Positions 8,260-17,494 of a stretch of 64,000 nucleotides of DNA are shown here, piece by piece; the stretch's first letter is position 1, and each line of letters begins with the position of its first letter. The DNA is from Nonomuraea zeae (GTDB lineage: Bacteria > Actinomycetota > Actinomycetes > Streptosporangiales > Streptosporangiaceae). Made by a program: the position numbers and the translations under genes. Under the pieces are notes generated by a model. It worked only from the letters and a program-made list of their open reading frames with translations. It was not told the DNA's origin and did not search any database. Location of the stretch: the NCBI RefSeq assembly GCF_005889725.1, contig NZ_VCKX01000016.1, forward strand, positions 1 through 64,000, written 5' to 3'.

Positions 8260-8700
8260 TTACGTCCGCGTCGGTTGCGGCAGCTCCGCGGTGATCTTCG
8301 CGAGCAGGGCGTGCAGGGTGGCCCGCTCGGCCTGGTCCAGCGGGGCCAGGATCGTCTCGTCGGCGGCGGCCATCGCGGTGTCGAGCCCGGCGATGAGCTC
8401 GACGCCGGCCGGCGTCGCGTAGACGCGTTTGCTGCGCTCGTCACCGGCCTCCACCCGGCGCTCGACGAGACCGCGGCGCTCGAGCCCCTGCAGCAAGCTC
8501 GAGACGCTCGCCGCGCTCGTACGGGTCACCTGCGCGATGTCGCGCTGGATCGCGCCGGGCTCCCGGACCAGGTAGCCGAGCACGAAACTCTGCTCGAAGC
8601 TGAGCTCGCGGGCTCGGACCCAGTCCTCGGCGGCCTTGCGCTGAGCCCACGTGATCCAGCGGACCAGCTCAAGAGGGCTGGTGAGCTTCGGTGCATCCAT
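8260..8700 (-). CDS. MarR-family transcriptional regulator
   Basis: This 146-residue winged-helix protein shows the MarR layout: SFEQSFVLGYLV (helix 2), IQRDIAQVTRTSAASVSSLL (recognition helix), then LERRGLVERRVEAGDERSKR (wing with the conserved Asp-Arg). I start at ATG 8700 (MDAPKLT), since the upstream promoter would place the transcript start at about that base. It precedes the TetX-like gene and probably represses both genes until a small aromatic ligand binds. The operators are the repeats at 8710-8747. Confidence 0.88.
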   Translation of the reverse strand: MDAPKLTSPLELVRWITWAQRKAAEDWVRARELSFEQSFVLGYLVREPGAIQRDIAQVTRTSAASVSSLLQGLERRGLVERRVEAGDERSKRVYATPAGVELIAGLDTAMAAADETILAPLDQAERATLHALLAKITAELPQPTRT

Positions 8701-8752
8701 AGTCAGAACTCTAACTGTTAGACCTCTAACTGTCAAAGTTCTAACTGGTCAG
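8701..8752 (-). promoter_or_regulatory. Near-consensus promoter with three 15-bp-phased operator repeats
   Basis: On the minus strand TTGACA (8731-8736) is followed after exactly 17 nt by TAGAGT (8708-8713), a near-consensus promoter whose start site would fall at about 8701, one base before the ATG. On the plus strand TCTAACTG occurs at 8710, 8725 and 8740, precisely 15 bp apart, and GTTAGA/TCTAAC at 8717-8730 forms an inverted repeat in the spacer. This fits MarR autorepression on a leaderless transcript. Confidence 0.7.
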
Positions 8753-8770
8753 CGTCATGGGCCGAGACCT

Positions 8771-9751
8771 CTATGACTTGTCCAGCTTGCGAGTGTCGCG
8801 TGGTTCGACGTACGGCTCTTCCTCCGGTGGCCGGCCCATCTCGATGGCACGCTCGCGAGCCAGCTCGGCATCGAGCTCGACTCCCAGCAGGACCGCGATG
8901 TTGGTGATCCACAGCCAGACGAGGAAGATGATGACCCCGGCCAGGGCGGCGTAGGTCTTGCTGTATGAAGCGAAATTACCCACGTAGAGCCCGAACGCGG
9001 CCGAGGCCAGCACCCACAGCACCACGGCGAGGACGCTGCCGGGCGTGACCCAGCGCAGGCCCGGCTGCTTCACGTTGGGGGACGCCCAGTACAGCAGCGC
9101 CAGGATCAGCCCGACGATGAACACCAGGGCCGGCCACTTGACGACGCCCCAGACGGCCACCACGGCGCTGCCGATACCCAGCACCCGGCCGGCCTGATCG
9201 GCGAGCTGCCCGGTGAACACCACCGCGACCGCGCCGAAGGCCATCAGGATCACCAGCACGGTCGTGATGGCGATGCGCAGCGGCAGGGTCTTCCAGATCG
9301 GCCGCCCCTCTTCCATCTCGTAGACGATGTTGCTGGCCCGGATGAAGGCGCCAACATAGCCGGAGGCCGACCAGATGGCGACCGACAGGCCGATGACGGT
9401 CGCGACCCCGGCGGCGGGCCGGTTGCCCTGCAGACCCTGCAGCACCTGGCCGAGGATGCTGCGAGCGGGTCCGGGGGCCAGGGCGCTGATGTTGTCCAGG
9501 AGCGGCTGGGTGGCGGAGCTGCCCAGCACGCCGAGCAGGGAGATCGCCGCCAGCAGCGCGGGGAACAGGGACAACACGCCGTAGTAGGTCAGCGCCGCGG
9601 CCCAGTCGGTCAGCTTGTCGTCCTGGAACTCCTTGGCGGTGCGCTTCAGCACGCGCAGCCAGGAGCGCTTCTCCAGCTCCGCCGGCCCTTCCGGCGCGGG
9701 GCCTGAGTCCTGCCGCATCGTTGCGTCGCCGCCGGAACGGTCGCCGGTCAT
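8771..9751 (-). CDS. YihY/BrkB-family integral membrane protein
   Basis: This 326-residue protein has the family hallmark LTDWAAALTYYGVLSLFPAL at the first transmembrane helix and about six membrane segments, with TVIGLSVAIWSASGYVGAFI and GVIIFLVWLWITNIAVLLGV among them. The family was once called ribonuclease BN, which is wrong; its function in the inner membrane is unknown. The charged N- and C-termini are cytoplasmic. A sigma-B-like promoter lies about 96 bp upstream (9847-9870), hinting at stress expression. Confidence 0.9.
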   Translation of the reverse strand: MTGDRSGGDATMRQDSGPAPEGPAELEKRSWLRVLKRTAKEFQDDKLTDWAAALTYYGVLSLFPALLAAISLLGVLGSSATQPLLDNISALAPGPARSILGQVLQGLQGNRPAAGVATVIGLSVAIWSASGYVGAFIRASNIVYEMEEGRPIWKTLPLRIAITTVLVILMAFGAVAVVFTGQLADQAGRVLGIGSAVVAVWGVVKWPALVFIVGLILALLYWASPNVKQPGLRWVTPGSVLAVVLWVLASAAFGLYVGNFASYSKTYAALAGVIIFLVWLWITNIAVLLGVELDAELARERAIEMGRPPEEEPYVEPRDTRKLDKS

Positions 9752-9846
9752 GAATGCCCGCCTGCTTTCGGGCGAGCTGCCTCCTGGCGGATCACGGCCA
9801 CTTCCATCTCCTGGCGCAACGGCGTGGGCATCTCGAACGCCCCGAG

Positions 9847-9870
9847 CTACCCGGTGCCAGGCCGGGAAAC
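9847..9870 (-). promoter_or_regulatory. Sigma-B-like promoter for the YihY-family gene
   Basis: On the minus strand GTTT (9867-9870), 14 nt, then GGGTAG (9847-9852) matches the actinobacterial general-stress pattern GNNT-N14-16-GGGTA(C/T) except for the last base. The rest of the 319-bp gap between 9752 and 10070 shows nothing else convincing; a 34-codon minus frame at 9847-9951 has no recognisable content. Confidence 0.45.
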
Positions 9871-10070
9871 GTCACTCGGCAGCACACTGACGTGTTCGGT
9901 GTCGAGCCGATCCGCCGGCCAGTGCTCATGCTGCGTCAGAAGCGGTGACATCGAACCCCCTTCGGAAGGAAGAGAGAGTGCGGGCCACCGTGTTCCCGCC
10001 TCCGGCCGCCGAACTCCCGTATGCGACGTCCCCGCGCATGGGCGGGCGCTGACCGGGTAGATCGCGCATC

Positions 10071-11426
<1,356 letters not shown>

Positions 11427-11485
11427 TCGCCTTGCCAGGCGTGGGCCTTACCGCCGCCGTCGCACCCTCCTGTCGCAAGACGACC

Positions 11486-11509
11486 GTTTCGTAACTCTCA
11501 CCGGGGTAT
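11486..11509 (+). promoter_or_regulatory. Sigma-B-like promoter for the small Rho_N-type protein
   Basis: GTTT (11486-11489), exactly 14 nt, then GGGTAT (11504-11509) matches the general-stress sigma factor pattern of actinomycetes. It lies about 50 bp before the small gene at 11558, which also has a strong AGGAGGAG ribosome site. Confidence 0.6.
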
Positions 11510-11557
11510 GGGACGACGAGTCGGCCATCGCAGGTATTCGCAAGAGGAGGAGAGAGC

Positions 11558-11878
11558 ATGCCTCGCGGATCGAGCCCGAAGCGGGAACGCCAGTACGAAC
11601 ACATCAAGGACAGCGCCCAGAAGCGGGGGGCGAGCAAGAAGCGCGCGACCGAGATCGCGGCCCGCACGGTCAACAAGGAGCGCGCCAGGGCGGGCGAGTC
11701 GAAGACCGCGAGCCGTACGTCGACGCAGGACATATCCTCGGGCCGGCGCGGCGGGCTGCGCTCGCACTCCGGGAGCGGCGGCCGTACGCGCGACCAGCTG
11801 TACGCCGAAGCGCAGCGCCGCAACATCAAGGGTCGCTCGCAGATGACCAAGGCCGAGTTGGAGAAGGCCCTCGGCTAG
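11558..11878 (+). CDS. Small basic protein with a C-terminal Rho_N-like motif
   Basis: This 106-residue, highly charged protein begins MPRGSSPKRERQYEHIKDSA and ends with TRDQLYAEAQRRNIKGRSQM and TKAELEKALG, the helix-turn-helix-like SAP/Rho N-terminal motif. The middle is Ser/Arg/Gly-rich and probably disordered. Database relatives are often labelled plasmid stabilisation protein, which I regard as unfounded. A nucleic-acid-binding stress protein is my inference from its basic composition and the sigma-B-like promoter. A strong terminator follows. Confidence 0.8.
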   Translation: MPRGSSPKRERQYEHIKDSAQKRGASKKRATEIAARTVNKERARAGESKTASRTSTQDISSGRRGGLRSHSGSGGRTRDQLYAEAQRRNIKGRSQMTKAELEKALG

Positions 11879-11896
11879 GGCCGATGTGAGACGAAC

Positions 11897-11928
11897 GAGC
11901 CGGGCGCAGTTTGTGCGGCGCCCGGCTC
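11897..11928 (+). terminator. Terminator hairpin, probably bidirectional
   Basis: GAGCCGGGCGC (11897-11907) and GCGCCCGGCTC (11918-11928) form a perfect 11-bp stem with a 10-nt loop, followed by TTCC. It lies between the convergent small-protein gene and the oxiA end. Confidence 0.75.
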
Positions 11929-12021
11929 TTCCGCACCCACGCTGGGGTGATCAGGAGCGCGCTCCGCGCCGGTTCTGGACGGTTTACGGCGATGACCACG
12001 GGTGGTCCACCCCGCCGGGCC

Positions 12022-12498
12022 TCACATGTTCTCGGCGCCGGCCCTGATGGCTTCGCGGATGCGGAAGTAGGTGCCGCAGCGGCAGATGTTGCGCAGGCCG
12101 TCGAGGTCGGCGTCGGTGATCCCGCGGCCCTCGGCGGCGGCGCGGCGGACCAGCGCCACGGCGGCCATGATCTGGCCGGGCTGGCAGTAGCCGCACTGGG
12201 CGACGTCGTGGTCGAGCCAGGCCCGCTGCATGGGGTGCAGGTCCTCGCCGACCGTGGCCGCGAGCCCCTCGATGGTCGTGACCTCGTCGGCCGGCCGCAG
12301 GTCCTCGACGGGGATCGCGCAGGGGTTGACCGCCTTGCCGTTGAGGTGGCTGGTGCACGCCTTGCAGACGTTGATGCCGCAGCCGTACTTCGGGCCGGTG
12401 ATGCCGAGGATGTCGCGCAGCACCCACAGCAGGCGCACGTCGCCGGCGACGTCGACGGTGACCTGCTCGCCGTTGACGCGGAAGGTGTACTCGGGCAC
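12022..12498 (-). CDS. oxiA: (2Fe-2S) subunit of a molybdenum hydroxylase, OxiA-like
   Basis: This 158-residue protein carries a plant-type ferredoxin cluster (CGINVCKAC plus a downstream Cys) and the second helical cluster domain (CGYCQPGQ and CRCGTYFRI), the standard small subunit of isoquinoline 1-oxidoreductase-type enzymes. It passes electrons from the molybdopterin subunit encoded just upstream (15-bp gap). In rubber-degrading Streptomyces sp. K30, lcp is followed by oxiB and oxiA, proposed to oxidise oligo-isoprene aldehydes; this order is the same, so I use that symbol. No FAD subunit is present, as in the IorAB group. Confidence 0.85.
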   Translation of the reverse strand: MPEYTFRVNGEQVTVDVAGDVRLLWVLRDILGITGPKYGCGINVCKACTSHLNGKAVNPCAIPVEDLRPADEVTTIEGLAATVGEDLHPMQRAWLDHDVAQCGYCQPGQIMAAVALVRRAAAEGRGITDADLDGLRNICRCGTYFRIREAIRAGAENM

Positions 12499-12513
12499 GC
12501 GGCTCTCCTCGGG

Positions 12514-14826
12514 TCAGCGGGCGTGGTCCAGGCCGTCGGCCGGGGATGGAGGTATGGGAGGGATGGTCGGTTTGGGGGTGAAGGAGAGCGTGCCGTGGTT
12601 GATGGGGAAGCTGGTGGGCATCGTTCCGGTCGCGCGGCCGTAGGCGCAGGCCACCGCGGCCATCGATGCGGCGACGCCCAGCTCGCCGGCGCCGCCGGGC
12701 GTCTCGGAGGTGCTGGGCATGACGATGATCTGGAGCTCGGGCGGGGTGTTCCACTGCCGGGTGTAGAAGTAGTTGTCCCAGCTCGCCTCGAGGAAATATC
12801 CGTCGCGCAGGTGCAGGCTGGAGGTCAGGGCCAGCGCGATGCCGTCCATGATGCCGCCCATCATCTGCGCTTCCAGGCCGCGCGGGTTGACGGCGAGGCC
12901 GACGTCCACGGCGAAGACGACCTTGGTGACGCGCGGGCCGCTCACGCCGTCGCGGATGGGGCGGTTGGCGGTTTCCGGCCGGCAGTCGATCTCCACCAGG
13001 GCGGCGCTGACCGACTTGTACTCGGCGTGGAACGCGATGCCCTGCGCGGTGCCGGCCGCCATCGGCCGGCCCCAGCCGCCGGCCTCGGCCACCTTCGCCA
13101 GCACCGCCCGCGAGCGGCCGTCCCGGAGGAAGTCGGTCCGGATCCGGTACGGGTCCTTGCCCATCCGCGCGCCGAGCTCATCGACGATGAGCTCGCGGGC
13201 GCAGGTGACGTCGGGCGAGTAGACGTTGCGCATGCTGCCGGTGTTGAAGCCCTTGTCCGTCTCGCTGAGCAGCTGGCTGGTGGCGCCGAAGTCGTAGGAC
13301 ACCGCCTGGCTGAGGTGGAAGAACGTCTGGGAGAAACCGGCGTCGCCCACCGGGAGCCGGGCGGCCAGGGCGGTGATGATCTCGCCCAGCCCGTGGCCGA
13401 GGTCGGTGGCGACGCTGGTGTGCCGCTGCTTGTAGCTGAGCACGGTGTCGCCGAGGTAGGCGACGCGTACCCGGGAGGTGGCCATCGGGTGGGTGCGGCC
13501 CTGGCGGGAGTCGTCGGCGCGGTGCCACATGAGCTTGACGGGCTTGCCGATCTTCTGGGACACCTCGGCGGCTTCCAGCGCGGCGTCGAAGAACAGCTTG
13601 CGGCCGAAGGAGCCCCCGCCTTCGGCGACATGCACGGTGACCCGGCCCGGCGGTAACCCGAGCTTGGCGGCGATGGCCTGCTGGGCGACGATGGGCGATT
13701 TGAGTGCCGACCAGATCTCGGCACGGTCGGTGCGCACGTCGGCGATCGCGCAGTTGGGCTCCAGCGCGCTGTTGCTGCGGAAGGCGAAGGTGAACCTGCC
13801 TTCGACGATCGGCGTCGGCGGTCTGAGCCCGATCGGCAGCTCCGCGGCCGCCAGCTCCCGCAGCACGCTCTCGTCGGACTTGCCCTCCGCGGTGCCGGGT
13901 TTCCAGGAGACCCGCAGGGCGCGTACGGCGTCGATGCACTGGCCGAAGGTCTCGGCGCGCACCGCCACCCCGGTGGAGATCACCACGGCGTCGGTGACGC
14001 CCGGCATGGCACGGACCTCGGCGAGGTTGGCCACCGAGCCGACTTTGCCGTTGATGGTCGGCGGGCGGCACACCATGGCCGGCTTCGCGTCCGGGACGTC
14101 GAGGTCCATCGTGAACTTCTTACGCCCGGTCACCGCGTCGAGCGCGTCGATCCGGTTGTGCGGTTTGCCGATGACGGTGAAGCCCGCGCGCGGCGAGAGT
14201 GTCACGGACACCTGCTGGGTCCGGGTGCCGGCGGCCTTCTCGGCGAGGGCGCCGATGCCGATGCCGCGGCCGGAGGGATCGGTGATCGTGCCGGCCCGCA
14301 GCGTCAGGTCGGTGACCGGCGAGCCGAGCTCGGCCGCCGCCGCGGAGAGCAGCCGGAGCCGGGCGACGGCGGCGGCGACCCGGATCGGGGTGTAGGTCGC
14401 GAAGGTCGTGTTCGATCCGCCGGTGAGCTGGTTGAACACCAGCTCCGGCCGGGCGTCGGCCAGGGTGACCCGTACCCGTTCCAGCGGCACGGCCATCTCC
14501 TCGGCGATCAGCATGGCCGTGGAGGTGGTGATGCCCTGTCCCACCTCGGCCCGCGGCAACGCGAACGACACCGTGCCGTCCCGGTTCACCTCGACCGAGA
14601 TCAGGCCCGAGGTCGGCAGCGCCGCCGCGGTCATCAGGTCGTTGAGATCGAGCAGGTCCGTGAGCTCCGGCGACGGCAGCCGGGCGGCGGCGGCCGCCGC
14701 CGTCGTTCCCGGCATCGGAGCGAGTTCGGCGGCGGTCACCAAGGTCGGTGCCGCCAGCACGTAACCGAGGAAGCGGCGGCGTCCGATGGCCTCGTCCACA
14801 TTCGATCCCGTCATCGTGCGGCTCAC
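12514..14826 (-). CDS. oxiB: Molybdopterin-binding subunit of an aldehyde/isoquinoline-type oxidoreductase, OxiB-like
   Basis: The 770-residue protein begins with a Tat-type signal (GRRRFLGYVLAAPTLVTAAE), then shows family motifs such as GVAVRAETFGQC, SALEPNCAIADV, VHVAEGGGSFGRKLFFDAAL, GSMRNVYSPDV and GGAGELGVAAS (the molybdenum-site Glu near the end). This matches the large subunit of IorB-like hydroxylases. The GTG start at 14826 overlaps the stop of the upstream lcp gene as GTGA, so the two are translationally coupled. With OxiA it would oxidise the aldehyde ends made by Lcp oxygenases. ATG 14814 is an alternative start. Confidence 0.85.
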   Translation of the reverse strand: MSRTMTGSNVDEAIGRRRFLGYVLAAPTLVTAAELAPMPGTTAAAAAARLPSPELTDLLDLNDLMTAAALPTSGLISVEVNRDGTVSFALPRAEVGQGITTSTAMLIAEEMAVPLERVRVTLADARPELVFNQLTGGSNTTFATYTPIRVAAAVARLRLLSAAAAELGSPVTDLTLRAGTITDPSGRGIGIGALAEKAAGTRTQQVSVTLSPRAGFTVIGKPHNRIDALDAVTGRKKFTMDLDVPDAKPAMVCRPPTINGKVGSVANLAEVRAMPGVTDAVVISTGVAVRAETFGQCIDAVRALRVSWKPGTAEGKSDESVLRELAAAELPIGLRPPTPIVEGRFTFAFRSNSALEPNCAIADVRTDRAEIWSALKSPIVAQQAIAAKLGLPPGRVTVHVAEGGGSFGRKLFFDAALEAAEVSQKIGKPVKLMWHRADDSRQGRTHPMATSRVRVAYLGDTVLSYKQRHTSVATDLGHGLGEIITALAARLPVGDAGFSQTFFHLSQAVSYDFGATSQLLSETDKGFNTGSMRNVYSPDVTCARELIVDELGARMGKDPYRIRTDFLRDGRSRAVLAKVAEAGGWGRPMAAGTAQGIAFHAEYKSVSAALVEIDCRPETANRPIRDGVSGPRVTKVVFAVDVGLAVNPRGLEAQMMGGIMDGIALALTSSLHLRDGYFLEASWDNYFYTRQWNTPPELQIIVMPSTSETPGGAGELGVAASMAAVACAYGRATGTMPTSFPINHGTLSFTPKPTIPPIPPSPADGLDHAR

Positions 14827-16043
14827 TCGGGCCGGTTGGCCGTGGGAATCTCTATCTTGGTCTCCTTGCCCTTGGTGAGGAAGAACAGGATGTACTGCCG
14901 TGCGGCCTCGTCGATGACCCAGGCGACCTCGGGCACGAGCGGCAGCGGAACGAGACCCTCTCTGAACTTAACCAGTTTCGGCCAGGCGGTGGCGATCAGC
15001 GGGTCCCACACCGGCTCGCGCCTGATGCCGTCCCAATCGGCCACCTGGTTGCCGACCAGGTATCGGGCGAGCGCGTTGCACAGGGGCCGGCTGATGCTGC
15101 CGGGGCTGGTCTGCTCGGCGAGCTGGCCCAGCAGGACGTCGGTCAGGATCACGCCCTCGGGCGTCGGCCCCATGTTCCTGGGGAGGATCTGGTCCGACTG
15201 AGCGTTGGCCGCGTCCCAGGTGGCGGGGATGTATTCGTCCCTGATGCCGAGCAGGTGCGCGGTCACCTGCCACACATGCAGGTACGCCTCGGCGTCGGCG
15301 GCGCTGATCGGGACCTTCCATTCGCGCATCTTCCGCATGGCGAAGGTCGGCAAGGTGTGCCAGGTGACCAGCATGTCCTCCTGGCTGATCGGGATCTCGC
15401 CGTTCCAGTGCGGAGATTGCTGCAGCAGGTGCCGCACCGCCGCGTGCACCAGCCGGGTCTTCACGGCCTGGACCACGCAGGTGCCGTCGGGCCGGTAGGC
15501 GTTGAGTGAGCCGACGGCGAATCCCAGGATGCTCGTCTTGGCGACCCGATCCTCCATGTCCGCGCCACCCTTGGAGTAGTAGACCGCGCGGGCCTCCTTG
15601 GGGATGGCGGTGCTCAGCATGCCGCCGCCGACGCCGTTGAGCAGGTTGAGGTAGAGCCCTCTGGACTTGTTGAACTCGGCCGCGGTGCTCAGCTTGGCCG
15701 GGTCCGCCCACGTCGGCAGCTCGCGGGCCTTGTCCATGAACGAGCGCAGATCCTCCGGCAGCCCGCCGGGTAACGGCTGGTCGTTGCGGTTCCAGTCCCA
15801 CAGCAGGCGGTTGACCTCGGGCACGGCACCGCGATCGATCAGCGAGGCGACCAGCGGGTCGGCCTCCTCGTCCCAGACCCACCGAGGATCGGCACCGGCG
15901 CCGGACCCGGCGATCGAGCCGGTCGGCGCCCAGGTCCAGGGCGTCGTGGGGCGCGCCTGGGCCGGGGACGCCATCCCCAGCGCCCCGAGGGCGCCCAGAG
16001 CCCCGCCCGAGATCAGCATCTTGCGTCTGCTCAGCTCCGCCAT
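14823..16043 (-). CDS. lcp: Latex-clearing protein (rubber oxygenase), paralogue nearer oxiB
   Basis: The 406-residue protein has a Tat signal (LSRRKMLISGGALGALGALG), so it is exported folded with its haem. Lcp-family residues are visible: AKTSILGF (the distal Lys-Thr pair), VKTRLVHAAVRHLL (Arg, the haem-ligand His, and the Arg-His pair) and MLVTWHTLP. Lcp is a b-type haem dioxygenase that cuts cis-1,4-polyisoprene endo-wise into oligo-isoprenoid keto-aldehydes. I choose ATG 16043, preceded by AAGGAG 9 nt upstream; the open frame runs further up without merit. It is the second of two lcp paralogues, 52 bp behind the first. Confidence 0.87.
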   Translation of the reverse strand: MAELSRRKMLISGGALGALGALGMASPAQARPTTPWTWAPTGSIAGSGAGADPRWVWDEEADPLVASLIDRGAVPEVNRLLWDWNRNDQPLPGGLPEDLRSFMDKARELPTWADPAKLSTAAEFNKSRGLYLNLLNGVGGGMLSTAIPKEARAVYYSKGGADMEDRVAKTSILGFAVGSLNAYRPDGTCVVQAVKTRLVHAAVRHLLQQSPHWNGEIPISQEDMLVTWHTLPTFAMRKMREWKVPISAADAEAYLHVWQVTAHLLGIRDEYIPATWDAANAQSDQILPRNMGPTPEGVILTDVLLGQLAEQTSPGSISRPLCNALARYLVGNQVADWDGIRREPVWDPLIATAWPKLVKFREGLVPLPLVPEVAWVIDEAARQYILFFLTKGKETKIEIPTANRPE

Positions 16044-16095
16044 GCTCTTGAACTCCTTTCGAGTCCCCCTGGACATGTGGCTCGTCGCCCGTGTC

Positions 16096-17319
16096 TCAGG
16101 ACGGGCGGTTCGTCTCCGGAATCTCGATCTTGATCGGCCGCGCTTCGGACAGGAAGAGCAGAGCGGCCTTGCGCAGGAACTCGTCGAAGAGCCAGTAGGC
16201 CTCCGGTGCCAGCGGGAAGGGGAGCAGACCTTCGCGGACGGCGATGAAGGGCCCCCAGGCCACCTTGAGCAGCGGGTCCCAGATCGGCTCCCTGGGGATC
16301 TTGAGCCAACCGGCGATCTGGTCGCCGAGCATGAAGCGGGTGAACGCGCCGAGTATCGGTTTGGACAGGATGCCGGCATCGACCGGGGAGCCGAGGTTGA
16401 GGAGGATGTCGGCCAGCTTGTTGCCTTCGGCCGTCGGTGCCAGCACCGGGTCCAGGACCTGCTTGGCCTGGGCGTTGGCCTCGGCCCACGACGCGGGGAT
16501 GTACTCGTCCTTGATGCCGAGCATGTGCGCGGCCAGCTGCCACGAGTGCAGGAACGCCTCGGACTCCCCGGCGGGGATGGGCACCTTCCAGGCGGTCAGC
16601 TTCTGCATGACGGTCGTGGGCAGGCTGTGCCAGGTGACCATCATGTCTCGCTGGCTGATCGGGATCTCTTCCTCGGCGACCTCCGGCCAGTGCGGGGACT
16701 GCGGCAGCAGGTGCCGCACCGCCGCGTGCACCAGCCGGGTCTTGACGCAGGTCACGATCATCTCGCCGTCGGGCTGGTAGGCGTTGCGGGTCCCGACGTC
16801 GTATCCGAGTTTGGCGGTCTTGGAGATGCGGTCCTTCATGTCCGCGCCGCCCTGCGAGTAGTAGACCGCGCGCGCCTCCTTCGGGATGACCGTGCTCATC
16901 ATGCCGCTGGCCAGCCCGTACAGGACGCCGAGGTAGAGGCCGCGCTTCTCGTTGAACCTGAACGCGGTCGCGAGCTTGCCCTGGTCGGCCCACGTGGGCA
17001 GCTGCCGGGCCCGCTCCATGAAGTCCCGCAGGTCCGCCGGCAGCCCGGCGGGCAGCGGCTGGCCGTTCTTCGTCCAGGTCCGTAACAGCTGATTGACCAT
17101 GGGCACGTCACCCCGGTCGAGCAGCGAGGCGACCAGCGGGTCGGCCTCCTCGTCCCACACCCATCGCGGGTCGGTGCCTGCCCCCGTGCCCGCCACCGAG
17201 CCTTTGGCCGACCACGTCCACGGCACCTGCGCGTACGCGGGCGCCGCGACGCTCAGCGCGCCGAGCGCGCCCAGGGCCCCGCCCGCCTTCAGGATGTTGC
17301 GCCTGCTGGGTCTGTCCAT
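16096..17319 (-). CDS. lcp: Latex-clearing protein (rubber oxygenase), promoter-proximal paralogue
   Basis: This 407-residue protein is a close paralogue of the following gene and closer to the classical Lcp of Streptomyces K30: Tat signal RPSRRNILKAGGALGALGAL, SKTAKLGYD (distal Lys-Thr), VKTRLVHAAVRHLLPQSPHW (haem His and neighbours) and MMVTWHSLP. It starts at ATG 17319 with GGAGGAGG upstream. It heads the operon lcp-lcp-oxiB-oxiA and faces the TetR regulator at 17495 across a palindrome-rich gap. The two copies diverge in their central and C-terminal parts, suggesting different product or substrate preference rather than a recent duplication. Confidence 0.9.
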   Translation of the reverse strand: MDRPSRRNILKAGGALGALGALSVAAPAYAQVPWTWSAKGSVAGTGAGTDPRWVWDEEADPLVASLLDRGDVPMVNQLLRTWTKNGQPLPAGLPADLRDFMERARQLPTWADQGKLATAFRFNEKRGLYLGVLYGLASGMMSTVIPKEARAVYYSQGGADMKDRISKTAKLGYDVGTRNAYQPDGEMIVTCVKTRLVHAAVRHLLPQSPHWPEVAEEEIPISQRDMMVTWHSLPTTVMQKLTAWKVPIPAGESEAFLHSWQLAAHMLGIKDEYIPASWAEANAQAKQVLDPVLAPTAEGNKLADILLNLGSPVDAGILSKPILGAFTRFMLGDQIAGWLKIPREPIWDPLLKVAWGPFIAVREGLLPFPLAPEAYWLFDEFLRKAALLFLSEARPIKIEIPETNRPS

Positions 17320-17360
17320 GCCTTCGTTCCTCCTCCTTGCCGGAGCCTCCTGGTCGGAGC

Positions 17361-17408
17361 GAAGCACTGGTTGATACGATGAAACACGTAGTGCTTCCGT
17401 GTATCATC
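17361..17408. promoter_or_regulatory. Interleaved inverted repeats between the lcp operon and its TetR gene
   Basis: GATGAAACACG (17378-17388) and CGTGTATCATC (17398-17408) form an inverted repeat with one mismatch. GAAGCAC (17361-17367) and GTGCTTC (17391-17397) form a second, perfect one overlapping it. Both lie in the divergent gap, the expected place for a TetR-family LcpR-type operator controlling both directions. Confidence 0.55.
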
Positions 17409-17494
17409 ATCATGACAGCACACTGTGAGGGGGATCACAAGACCGCATCGGCGGCTGTTGGGGAATGAGGCACAATCAACTCCAGGAGGTGATC

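Noticed and set aside
9847-9951. A 34-codon minus frame with a G-rich site upstream
   Set aside because: No conserved content and it covers the sigma-B-like promoter; treated as chance.
11558-11878. Plasmid stabilisation annotation for the small basic protein
   Set aside because: The label is inherited in databases; there is no toxin-antitoxin partner or plasmid gene here.
11911-13656. A 581-codon plus frame across oxiA/oxiB
   Set aside because: Shadow of the molybdenum hydroxylase genes; no recognisable domain.
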